From NCBI GenBank assembly GCA_903888395.1, contig CAISTO010000256.1, positions 1-6,866 of the forward strand: a DNA stretch of 6,866 nucleotides. Reading direction: 5' to 3'. The first letter of the stretch is position 1. The number at the start of each line of letters is the position of its first letter. The notes beneath the pieces are model-generated. The model did not search any database and was not told where the DNA came from. It saw only the letters and a program-made list of their open reading frames with translations. Source of the DNA: an uncultured Bacteroidota bacterium (GTDB lineage Bacteria; Bacteroidota; Bacteroidia; UKL13-3). This document shows, piece after piece, positions 1 through 6,683 of this stretch. The position numbers were made by a program, and so were the translations under genes.

Positions 1-70
1 AAAATAACATTTTTTCATTTCTATTATAGATTATCTGAATAATCAGTGAAATCCGTTGCTTAATTAAAAC

Positions 71-1381
71 ATGAAAACAAAAAACAAAAAACAAGATAAG
101 ATAAACATCATTACGCTTGGTTGTAGCAAAAATATTGTGGACAGCGAAGTGTTATATAGCCAATTAAAGGCCAATGACATGAATGTTACGCATGAATCGG
201 CAAAGGATGATGCGAACATTATTGTTATCAATACCTGCGGATTTATTGATAATGCCAAGCAAGAAAGTATTGATACTATTTTGCGTTATGCTGAAGCAAA
301 ACAAGCTGGCCAAATTGATAAATTATATGTGACTGGTTGTTTAAGTCAGCGTTATAAACCCGATTTAGAAAAAGAAATTACCGATGTAGATGAGTATTTT
401 GGTACTTTACATTTACCACAATTACTTAAAACCTTAGGTGCAGATTACAAACATGAGTTGATTGGCGAACGTTTATTAACTACTCCAAGTCATTATGCTT
501 ATTTAAAAATTTCGGAAGGCTGCGACAGGCCTTGTTCGTTTTGTGCCATTCCAATTATGCGAGGCAAACATGTTTCTAAAACTTTTGAGCAATTAGAAAC
601 TGAAGTGAAAAGTTTGGTAAAAAATGGTACCAAAGAAATTTTGATGATTGCACAAGACAGCACTTTTTATGGTTTAGACATTTATGGCGACAGAAAATTG
701 GCTGAATTAATGCGCAGGATTTCAGATGTAGAAGGATTAGAATGGTTGCGTTTGCACTATGCTTATCCAAGTCAGTTTCCAATGGATGCCCTTGATGTAA
801 TGGCTGAACGCAGCAATATTTGTAATTATATTGACATTCCTTTACAACATACCAGCGATAATATGCTGAAAATAATGCGCAGAGGAATAACTACCAAACG
901 CACACAAGAAGTGGTGGACTCAATCAGAGATAAAGTTCCTGGAATTGCAATTAGAACCACTTTAATAGCTGGGCATCCAGGTGAAACAGAACAAGATTTT
1001 AAAGATTTATGCAAGTTTGTAGAGCATAATCAGTTTGATAGATTAGGAATTTTTACTTACAGCCACGAAGATGGAACTCATGCAGGAACCATGGTTGACG
1101 ATGTGCCACAAGAAGTGAAAGAAGAACGTGCTGCCATTGTAATGGAAATTCAACAAGGTATTTCGGCTAAAATAAACCAACAAAAAGTTGGCAATACTTA
1201 CAAGGTGCTGTTTGATAGAAAAGAAAATGGCATGTGGGTGGGTCGTACTGAATTTGATAGTCCTGAGGTAGACAATGAAGTATTGGTAGATGCTAAAAAA
1301 TATTATGCAAAAATTGGCGATTTTGCCAATGTGCAAATAGAAAGTGCTGAAGATTTTGACTTATACGGTAAAATAGTTTAG
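71..1381 (+). CDS. rimO: Ribosomal protein S12 methylthiotransferase RimO
   Basis: RimO is a cytoplasmic radical-SAM enzyme that adds a methylthio group to the conserved aspartate of ribosomal protein S12. The 436-residue length is normal. The N-terminal MTTase domain shows the LGCSKNIVDSE motif and three cluster-binding cysteines, C18, C56 (NTCGF) and C90 (TGCLSQR). The radical-SAM CxxxCxxC motif is C151, C155 and C158 in GCDRPCSFCAIP. Further family motifs are YIDIPLQH (about 253-260) and GHPGET (about 301-306), and a TRAM-type RNA/protein-binding domain runs from about residue 373 to the end. GCSKN..DSE and the lack of MiaB-specific features favour RimO over MiaB. The ATG at 71 follows an A-rich stretch with no Shine-Dalgarno, as is usual in Bacteroidota. 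The gene appears intact and is probably transcribed alone, since 176 bp with a hairpin element separate it from bshC. Confidence 0.97.
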   Translation: MKTKNKKQDKINIITLGCSKNIVDSEVLYSQLKANDMNVTHESAKDDANIIVINTCGFIDNAKQESIDTILRYAEAKQAGQIDKLYVTGCLSQRYKPDLEKEITDVDEYFGTLHLPQLLKTLGADYKHELIGERLLTTPSHYAYLKISEGCDRPCSFCAIPIMRGKHVSKTFEQLETEVKSLVKNGTKEILMIAQDSTFYGLDIYGDRKLAELMRRISDVEGLEWLRLHYAYPSQFPMDALDVMAERSNICNYIDIPLQHTSDNMLKIMRRGITTKRTQEVVDSIRDKVPGIAIRTTLIAGHPGETEQDFKDLCKFVEHNQFDRLGIFTYSHEDGTHAGTMVDDVPQEVKEERAAIVMEIQQGISAKINQQKVGNTYKVLFDRKENGMWVGRTEFDSPEVDNEVLVDAKKYYAKIGDFANVQIESAEDFDLYGKIV

Positions 1382-1396
1382 TTAAATAAAAAACAA

Positions 1397-1501
1397 GTTA
1401 GTCATGCTGTAAGCATCTTCTTAGCTTTAAATAATTACTTACCATTAGCTAACCGCCAAAGAGTAATAAGAATACCGCATTGCGGTACTACGGAATGACC
1501 G
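1397..1501. repeat. Composite intergenic hairpin element between rimO and bshC
   Basis: This block starts 16 bp after the rimO stop codon. It is bounded by GTCAT (1401-1405) and its inverted copy ATGAC (1495-1499). Inside are a small stem ATGCT/AGCAT with loop GTA (1404-1416), TTAGCT (1421-1426) facing AGCTAA (1447-1452), and a GC-rich stem TACCGC/GCGGTA with loop ATT (1473-1487). GTTAG at 1397-1401 also faces CTAAC at 1449-1453. Several nested inverted repeats in an otherwise AT-rich gap suggest a dispersed repeat unit, not a gene. It may also lie in the rimO mRNA tail; the nearest T-rich stretch begins about 17 bp after the last stem, so it is not a textbook terminator. That it is dispersed in the genome is inferred from similarity to repeats I recall from Bacteroidota, and from the shared end seen near 6628. 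Confidence 0.6.
1473..1487. repeat. GC-rich near-palindrome, TACCGC-ATT-GCGGTA
   Basis: A perfect 6-bp stem with a 3-base loop, and the most GC-rich local feature between rimO and bshC. It lies about 92 bp past the rimO stop. It could slow transcription or act as a recognition site, but no T-run follows directly, so terminator function is unproven. It sits inside the larger composite element. Confidence 0.6.
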
Positions 1502-1557
1502 AATTTTGTTTTGATTTTTTTAAATTATCTCTCACTATGACAAATAAATAAACATCA

Positions 1558-3153
1558 ATGTCAACAAATATTCCAATAACAAGCACAGGACTTATTCCTG
1601 CCATTACGAAAGATTATTTAGAACAAAAAGACGTTTTAAAATCTTTTTATAAATATGCGCCAAACATTGACGCATTTGGCGAAGCCATCAAAAACAAACA
1701 TTTTAGTGCAGAAAATAGAAATGTTTTAGTTGATGCTTTGTTGGAACAATATAAAAAAGCTGGAATTGATTTAGGAGCTAATGATGTAACATGTTTAAAT
1801 ACCTTATCACTTAAAAATACAAATACATTTACTGTAACTACCGGACATCAATTGGTGTTGTTTACTGGTCCATTGTACTTCATTTATAAAATTGCAACAG
1901 TCATTAATTTAGCCAAACAACTCAAAGAAAAATACCCGCAACAAAATTTTGTACCTGTATTTTGGATGGCTAGTGAAGACCACGATTTTGAAGAAATTAG
2001 CAGCATTTATTTATTTGGAAAAGAAATAAAATGGCAAAAAGAAACCAATTCGAAACCCGTTGGACATATTGATAATACTGGAATTGAAGCATTAATTGAA
2101 CAATTGATTCCAATTTTAGGCGAAAGAGATACAGCTAAAAAATGGATCAAATTATTGCAAGAAAGTTTTTTATCGAACAATAATTTTAGCAATGGAACTC
2201 GGAAATTAGTTCATGAATTATTTAAAAACCAAGGTTTGGTAATTATTGATGCCGATGATAAAGCTTTGAAAATGCTTTTAAAACCAGTTATGTTCAATGA
2301 TATTTTTGAGCAAAAAAGTTTTGAAGCCATTCAAGAAACTAATAAAACTTTAAGTCAAAACTATAAATTACAAATAAATGGGAGGGAAGTGAACTTTTTT
2401 TACTTGCATCCTGAATTTGGTCGTAGGTTAATTAAGCCAGAAGGAAATCACTTTAAATTAAATGATACTGAGGTAATTTTAACTGCTGATGAATTAAAAA
2501 CTGAAGTAGAAAATTATCCTGAACGGTTGAGTCCAAATGTAGTATTGCGTCCAGTTTACCAAGAATTAATTTTGCCTAACTTAGCATATATTGGTGGCCC
2601 AGCAGAGGTAGCTTATTGGTTACAATTGCAACAAGTTTTTGAAGTGCATAAAGTTCCGTTTCCAATTATTATGCAACGCAATTCTTATTTATTATTAGGC
2701 AAATCGACCAAAGATAAAATAGAAAAAATGGGTTTAAGCATTGGCAATATGTTTTTAAATGATGCTGATTTAACGGACAAATATTTACAAATACATTCGG
2801 CAACAAACTTTATGGATAATGCCAATCAAGTGGATGTTTTGTTACAACAAATATTTGACGAAATAAAAAAAATTGACCCAATTTCAGGAAAAGAATTATT
2901 GCAATTTAAATTGGAATCAAAAAAGGTTTTGATGGCCAATTTTAAAACTTACAAAAAAGCTAGAGAGCAAAAACAAGAAGACAATATTGTAAAAATGTTG
3001 AAGTTAAAAGAACGCATTTTCCCTAACGGAATATTTCAGGAACGCATAGAAAATATAATGATGTACGATATCAATCTGTTTGAAGATTTAATAGAAAAAG
3101 TACTTCAAAATGCGAATGCATTCAGCAATGATTTGATTGTATTGGAGGTATAA
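1558..3153 (+). CDS. bshC: Bacillithiol biosynthesis cysteine-adding enzyme BshC
   Basis: BshC carries out the last step of bacillithiol synthesis, joining cysteine to glucosaminyl-malate (made by BshA and BshB) to give the low-molecular-weight thiol that replaces glutathione. It is cytoplasmic. The 531-residue length fits the family. Signature stretches are TTGHQLVLFTGPLY (about 94-107), PVFWMASEDHDFEE (about 133-146) in the Rossmann-like nucleotide-binding core, and RPVYQELILPNLAYIGGPAE (from R331). A Lys/Glu-rich helical segment of about residues 424-500, with KERIFPNG near 483-490, matches the C-terminal coiled coil used for dimerisation. The start ATG follows an AT-rich leader without a Shine-Dalgarno. 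bshA and bshB are not in the window, as expected since these genes are often unlinked. The stop codon's last base is also the first base of a tandem array. The family assignment is firm; the reaction is known for the family mainly from genetics. Confidence 0.95.
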   Translation: MSTNIPITSTGLIPAITKDYLEQKDVLKSFYKYAPNIDAFGEAIKNKHFSAENRNVLVDALLEQYKKAGIDLGANDVTCLNTLSLKNTNTFTVTTGHQLVLFTGPLYFIYKIATVINLAKQLKEKYPQQNFVPVFWMASEDHDFEEISSIYLFGKEIKWQKETNSKPVGHIDNTGIEALIEQLIPILGERDTAKKWIKLLQESFLSNNNFSNGTRKLVHELFKNQGLVIIDADDKALKMLLKPVMFNDIFEQKSFEAIQETNKTLSQNYKLQINGREVNFFYLHPEFGRRLIKPEGNHFKLNDTEVILTADELKTEVENYPERLSPNVVLRPVYQELILPNLAYIGGPAEVAYWLQLQQVFEVHKVPFPIIMQRNSYLLLGKSTKDKIEKMGLSIGNMFLNDADLTDKYLQIHSATNFMDNANQVDVLLQQIFDEIKKIDPISGKELLQFKLESKKVLMANFKTYKKAREQKQEDNIVKMLKLKERIFPNGIFQERIENIMMYDINLFEDLIEKVLQNANAFSNDLIVLEV

Positions 3154-3184
3154 AGTGTTTAAGTGTTTAAGTGTTTAAGTGTTT
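3153..3184. repeat. Tandem array, four exact copies of AAGTGTTT
   Basis: Four perfect consecutive 8-mers occupy 3153-3160, 3161-3168, 3169-3176 and 3177-3184. The first base is the final A of the bshC stop codon, so the array begins exactly where the gene ends. Perfect copy identity suggests recent slippage expansion or selection on sequence. There is no internal inverted repeat, so it does not form an obvious terminator hairpin. Confidence 0.95.
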
Positions 3185-3232
3185 TTTCATACTTCATACT
3201 TTCTACTTCATACTTTCTACTTCATACTTTAC
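3184..3232. repeat. Heptamer/14-mer tandem array, ACTTCAT alternating with ACTTTCT
   Basis: The units ACTTCAT and ACTTTCT alternate with a strict 7-bp register from 3191, giving a 14-bp higher-order repeat with two full copies (3191-3204, 3205-3218) and a 12-base third copy (3219-3230). TTTTCAT at 3184-3190 keeps the register on the left, and ACTTTAC at 3226-3232 closes it on the right. The array directly follows the 8-mer array and runs over the stop codon of the leftward DUF1684 gene (3229-3231). It has no hairpin potential and codes for nothing recognisable. Confidence 0.93.
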
Positions 3233-3822
3233 AACTTTTCCCCAGCTTCAATGCTACAATTCAATTTGTTTTCTTTTGGTGGAATAGGGCAAGTATAATT
3301 ACTATTATAAACACAATATGGATGATAAGCCAAGTTAAAATCTATATCCACTAAATTTGTTTTTGGTGCTTCAATGTCTATGTATCTTCCACCTCCATAA
3401 GTTTCTTTTCCGGTGGTTAAATCGGTAAAACAAATCAGTAAATAATTTTTGTATTCTTCCTTTTTTACCACAGCTTCCAGCACGGTTAATTCATAGTTAT
3501 TGCCATTTAAAACAAACGAAATTTTTCCGAATTGCTTATAAGGTTTGCTGCTATTATGCGAATGTGGCAATTCAAAATTGGGCATATCAGCAAATTTGGT
3601 CAGCGTTGCTTTTACTTTATAACTTTGGTTCACTTCAAAATATCTTAACCCAGTAAAAGATTTCAATTTTACCGTATCTAAAGGAGTAGTTTCAGGGTTA
3701 AAAAAATCGTGATCAACACTATTTCTGTGAGCTACTATTGTGTTCAAATAGGCTTGGTCAATGCCATTGCAAGCGCAAAATAAAACACTTGAAAACAGTA
3801 AGAATTTTGAGAATAATTTCAT
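3229..3822 (-). CDS. DUF1684 family putative lipoprotein
   Basis: A 197-residue protein of the DUF1684 family, whose biochemical role is unknown. The N-terminus is a hydrophobic signal ending in FCAC, giving a plausible but imperfect lipobox with C18 as the lipidated residue, so the protein is probably anchored in the envelope. Family features are the opening region with SFTGLRYF, a central GRYIDI segment, IDFNLAYHPYC (about 160-170), TCPIPPKEN (about 177-185) and a closing AGEKL. Besides C18, cysteines at 170, 178 and 189 could form a disulfide if the domain is exported. Its ATG overlaps the stop of the upstream Omp28-like gene by one base (TAATG), so translation is probably coupled. It is the last gene of the three-gene leftward operon, and its TAA lies inside a tandem repeat array. 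Family call is solid; function is open. Confidence 0.86.
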   Translation of the reverse strand: MKLFSKFLLFSSVLFCACNGIDQAYLNTIVAHRNSVDHDFFNPETTPLDTVKLKSFTGLRYFEVNQSYKVKATLTKFADMPNFELPHSHNSSKPYKQFGKISFVLNGNNYELTVLEAVVKKEEYKNYLLICFTDLTTGKETYGGGRYIDIEAPKTNLVDIDFNLAYHPYCVYNSNYTCPIPPKENKLNCSIEAGEKL

Positions 3823-4739
3823 TAATGAATTTCGTATTCTTTTACTTGTTGAATCACAAATTTATTAGTACCATTTGTTCCATTATGGACAAAAACCAAT
3901 AGTTTTAGATTCTCTTTGTTCCAATTAATATCTGTACCAGGATTGATCTCGTATTCATAAGTTTTTTCAAAAACTCTTCCACCAATAATTGAAGCCTTTA
4001 ATTGTGTACCTGTAGATGGAGTGACCATTCTACGTAAAACATGTTCATGATCATAGTCTTCAATTGTAACACTCCCACTTTTTTGAAAATCAACTAAACT
4101 ATTTTCAATAATTGCAATACTTATATATTGAGAATCATTGGTAGATGCTGTATAAGAAAGTTTCAAATTCATTCTTATTTTATTGGCTTCTACAAAATAT
4201 ACACCTTTGTTACTAAAAGTATCAATATTTACTATTGAATTATTATTTAGTAAACCAATAGTATATCCATTCCATTTTGTATCATCTATTAAAATAGCGC
4301 TTTCACCGCTAAATTTAGTTCTATTGATTGAACCAATTGGTAAAGCACCTGAGCTACCTAAAAAAGTAATAATATCGGCACCTTCGTCAGTTCTAAAATC
4401 ATACTTACTATCATGATCATCGCCAGGGGTTTTAAATGGTGATACAAAACTATTTAATAATCCTTTTCCAGGATGTATTCCCATTACAAAAACTCTTTTT
4501 AAATTAGCTGCTACAATATTTTTTGCTGTTAACTGTGCCCTAGGACAATTTGCACATTTTACACCAGTAAAATCTTCAATTAAAACATTGGTTTGTTGCG
4601 GAGCGGGTAAAATATTTGTAATATAAGTAGTATCAAAAATACTTCTTTCAGGTAATAAGTTTAAACCAGTTGGAATTTCTTCTTCACATGCCGAAACCAA
4701 TAATAAGCTTGCTGTAAAAATTTTAAATATATTTTTCAT
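3822..4739 (-). CDS. Omp28-like outer-membrane lipoprotein with CANC motif
   Basis: A 305-residue lipoprotein resembling the Omp28 family of Bacteroidota, first described as an outer-membrane protein of Porphyromonas gingivalis. The signal peptide ends in LLLVSAC, a good lipobox, with C18 lipidated. The next residues are EEE, an acidic run like those that direct lipoproteins to the cell surface in some Bacteroidota. A thioredoxin-like region begins near residue 51 with VLIEDFTGVKCANCPRAQ, placing a C62-A-N-C65-P motif where redox-active thioredoxin relatives carry theirs. The rest (about 150-305) is beta-rich and ends in KEYEIH, with no type IX secretion C-terminal domain that I recognise. 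It lies 10 bp after the DUF6029 gene and overlaps the DUF1684 start by one base, so the three are likely co-transcribed. Whether CANC is redox-active is inference. Confidence 0.85.
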   Translation of the reverse strand: MKNIFKIFTASLLLVSACEEEIPTGLNLLPERSIFDTTYITNILPAPQQTNVLIEDFTGVKCANCPRAQLTAKNIVAANLKRVFVMGIHPGKGLLNSFVSPFKTPGDDHDSKYDFRTDEGADIITFLGSSGALPIGSINRTKFSGESAILIDDTKWNGYTIGLLNNNSIVNIDTFSNKGVYFVEANKIRMNLKLSYTASTNDSQYISIAIIENSLVDFQKSGSVTIEDYDHEHVLRRMVTPSTGTQLKASIIGGRVFEKTYEYEINPGTDINWNKENLKLLVFVHNGTNGTNKFVIQQVKEYEIH

Positions 4740-4749
4740 GATTTATGTA

Positions 4750-6432
4750 TTAAAAATTAGTCTGTAAAGTAACCCTAACACCACTAAATGCTGGTTCTAC
4801 ACGACAAACGCCACCAGTACAATTTACACCTTCTACCTGCTTGATATAGCCAGCGGTCATTCTAGTTGTTTTGTATGTATAGCTTCCAAATATGTTCCAA
4901 TAATGTACTAAATCAGAACCTTGACTTGCATCACGAACAACTCTATCAACATTTACCATATCGCCCACACTGAATGAGTAATGCGGTGCAATGTTTAATT
5001 CAACTGTTCCATTAACAAAACTGCCTAAATCTTGTTTGGTTTGTAAATATTGGGCTTCTACCCTTAACGAACGAGTTGGCGTTAATTTATATGTCATTTC
5101 ACCAAAATATGTTTTAGCAGTTACGTATTCATATAGTTTTGATTTAAGTTCAAATAATTGTTGGTTATAATTGATGTATTGAAAACCCAACATGGCTTTA
5201 AATTTTTTATTGAATTTATGTGATACATCAATATAATGTTCTCTAAAATAACGAGCAGTGTCAGTATCAAAATTTACTGGATTTAGTCGAGCAGCATCAA
5301 AATTATCTTTCCCTACCACTATACTTGTATTGATATTGATAGTAGTTTGGTGCTTCTTAAAAAAAGCTGCTTGCGGTTTGATGGTAAATTCCATACCTAA
5401 TGCATTTTCACCCAATTCCTGAACTACTGCATTGTACCTAGCTAATAATCGATATACATTTTGGCGAGTTAAACTTGGTAAATAAGCAATCATTCCTAAG
5501 TTTAAATTTTCTAAAGGAGAAGTACGTAATGAAAAACTTTCAATGCGTTTGTATTGAGCATTTATTCCCAAACCTTTAGTTGAATAAGATAAACTTGTAT
5601 AATATACTCTTCCATCTTTTAACTCCATTCTATCTTTTATTGGATTAAAAATAGTTTCAGCACTTTTTTGACAATATTCAGTATACAAACTAAATTTTTT
5701 ATAGCTCAAAGTATTATAAACATTGCCTAAAAACACATTGTATTTTGGAACAAACCTGTCTTTTAAATCGTAATTATTAATGGCACCAACAATATTATTC
5801 ATGGTGTTTTGGTCAATGGTTCTATTTACTCCACTTGCACCTAATTGAATACTTGTATTTTCATTGAATTCAATTCTATGCTCAATATTTATCCCTTTTA
5901 TCACTTCCGGACGAACATCAAACCTGAATTTTTGTAAACCAGTAAATGCTTTTATAACCGTATTTTCTGTTGGAGTATAAATTATTCTTGCACCATTGAT
6001 GGCAAAATCCAATCCAAGGTTTCTGTCTTCAAAAGCCCTAAAAACCATTCCCGTTCCAAACTGATCATAGAAATAACCAACTGTAATATTAAATTTATCA
6101 ATGTCTTTACTCAAATTCCAAATTCCAATTCCACTTTGTGTAAATGCTAACTGTGGATCAAATAAGGGTGAGTTATTGAACATATCATAACGCACATTGA
6201 ACTTATATCCTTTTAATTTATAGCTTAAATATAACCACGCATCCGCACTCGAAAGCTCACGTTTATATTGGGTAGTATTGGTGCCAATTTTCGGGTCATT
6301 TACATAAAACTGATTGGTGTTTTGAAAGTTCCCAGAAAACTCGCCATTGTCTTTTTTGGAATCTCCTTCTTGTGCACTCAAATAGGTAAGGCAAGCCAAG
6401 GAAGTATAAAGGGTAAATATAATTTTCTTCAT
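4750..6432 (-). CDS. DUF6029 family outer-membrane beta-barrel protein
   Basis: A 560-residue protein starting at the ATG at 6432. This start gives a clean signal peptide (MKKIIFTL... to about A20, cleaved before QEGDSKK). The frame is open to another ATG at 6498, but that would add 22 residues ahead of the signal and is less likely. The body is rich in alternating polar and aromatic strands and ends in LQTNF with a terminal Phe, typical of outer-membrane beta-barrels. The segment FYDQFGTGMVFRAFEDR (about 121-137), followed by LGLDFAINGARI, matches what I recall of DUF6029. The last hairpin contains NCTGGVC (C538 and C543), a possible disulfide in an extracellular loop. It is the first gene of the operon with the Omp28-like and DUF1684 lipoproteins. 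Pore or channel function is not established; a structural or transport role is only a guess. Confidence 0.82.
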   Translation of the reverse strand: MKKIIFTLYTSLACLTYLSAQEGDSKKDNGEFSGNFQNTNQFYVNDPKIGTNTTQYKRELSSADAWLYLSYKLKGYKFNVRYDMFNNSPLFDPQLAFTQSGIGIWNLSKDIDKFNITVGYFYDQFGTGMVFRAFEDRNLGLDFAINGARIIYTPTENTVIKAFTGLQKFRFDVRPEVIKGINIEHRIEFNENTSIQLGASGVNRTIDQNTMNNIVGAINNYDLKDRFVPKYNVFLGNVYNTLSYKKFSLYTEYCQKSAETIFNPIKDRMELKDGRVYYTSLSYSTKGLGINAQYKRIESFSLRTSPLENLNLGMIAYLPSLTRQNVYRLLARYNAVVQELGENALGMEFTIKPQAAFFKKHQTTININTSIVVGKDNFDAARLNPVNFDTDTARYFREHYIDVSHKFNKKFKAMLGFQYINYNQQLFELKSKLYEYVTAKTYFGEMTYKLTPTRSLRVEAQYLQTKQDLGSFVNGTVELNIAPHYSFSVGDMVNVDRVVRDASQGSDLVHYWNIFGSYTYKTTRMTAGYIKQVEGVNCTGGVCRVEPAFSGVRVTLQTNF

Positions 6433-6501
6433 TCGTTCGCAATTTATAATTATGCAGCAATATAAAAAACTTGAAAATTTGATTTTGTCCAGATACATCG
6501 G

Positions 6502-6543
6502 GATTGGGTTTTGAATGTTGGATGGTTTATTTCTTCAACATTC
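6502..6543. repeat. Inverted repeat GAATGTTG/CAACATTC with ATGTTGGAT word
   Basis: GAATGTTG at 6513-6520 pairs perfectly with CAACATTC at 6536-6543; a G-T wobble and an A-T pair extend the possible RNA stem to 10 bp around an 11-base loop. The left arm contains ATGTTGGAT (6515-6523), the reverse complement of the word ATCCAACAT found twice near 6694-6716. Read on the minus strand, 6501-6521 follows the same 14-bp pattern as that array, loosely. It lies upstream of the DUF6029 gene, in what would be its 5' leader or promoter zone. Confidence 0.6.
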
Positions 6544-6545
6544 TG

Positions 6546-6573
6546 TGTTCCTTATTCGATATTCGTTATTTTT
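6546..6573. repeat. Degenerate heptamer array, TATTCGA-like
   Basis: Four 7-base units in register: TGTTCCT, TATTCGA, TATTCGT and TATTTTT. The middle two differ at one base and the outer two are degenerate. It is weaker than the other arrays, but shares their period of 7 and the same intergenic stretch. Confidence 0.5.
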
Positions 6574-6611
6574 TGAAATGTTTATTTTATTCAAAATTCT
6601 AAATCCAACCC

Positions 6612-6646
6612 TCATTTCGACAAGCTCAATGACCGTAATTTTTTTT
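6612..6646. repeat. REP-like unit with TTCGACAAGCTC core
   Basis: The core TTCGACAAGCTCAATGAC (6616-6633) is bounded by TCATT (6612-6616) and its inverted copy AATGA (6628-6632). On the minus strand it reads GTCATTGAGCTTGTCGAA. The word GAGCTTGTCGAA is one I recall as the core of dispersed intergenic repeats in many bacteria, including Bacteroidota; this is recollection, not a search. The unit ends AATGACCG, then T and AATTTT, an ending also seen at 1494-1507 beyond the composite hairpin element. No gene overlaps it. Confidence 0.6.
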
Positions 6647-6671
6647 CAAATTTCAAATTTCAAATTTCGAA
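6644..6671. repeat. Heptamer tandem array (TTTCAAA)x3 plus TTTCGAA
   Basis: Three exact TTTCAAA units at 6644-6650, 6651-6657 and 6658-6664 are followed by a one-mismatch unit TTTCGAA at 6665-6671. Unit junctions create AAATTT palindromes, so the array could pair with itself weakly, but no stable terminator is evident. It directly follows the T-run that closes the REP-like unit. Confidence 0.9.
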
Positions 6672-6683
6672 TTTTCTTATCAA

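Noticed and set aside
29..58. A GATTAT/ATAATC stem (29-44) and loosely similar words AATCAGTGA and AATCCGTTG (41-58) upstream of rimO.
   Set aside because: A 6-bp A/T-only stem is expected by chance in this composition, and the two words match at only 6 of 9 bases. They may be a decayed repeat but the evidence is too thin.
3154..3228. A bidirectional intrinsic terminator between the convergent genes.
   Set aside because: Only direct repeats are present. There is no inverted pair followed by a T-run on either strand.
3153..3232. A CRISPR array.
   Set aside because: Units are 7-14 bp with no spacers, and no cas gene is nearby.
3163..3354. A 63-codon rightward reading frame starting in the 8-mer array.
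   Set aside because: It runs antisense into the DUF1684 gene and its first part is translated tandem repeat.
6433..6498. An upstream ATG at 6498 that would lengthen the DUF6029 protein by 22 residues.
   Set aside because: The ATG at 6432 begins a typical Lys-Lys signal peptide, and the extra residues would precede it with no family match. The upstream stretch fits a leader better.
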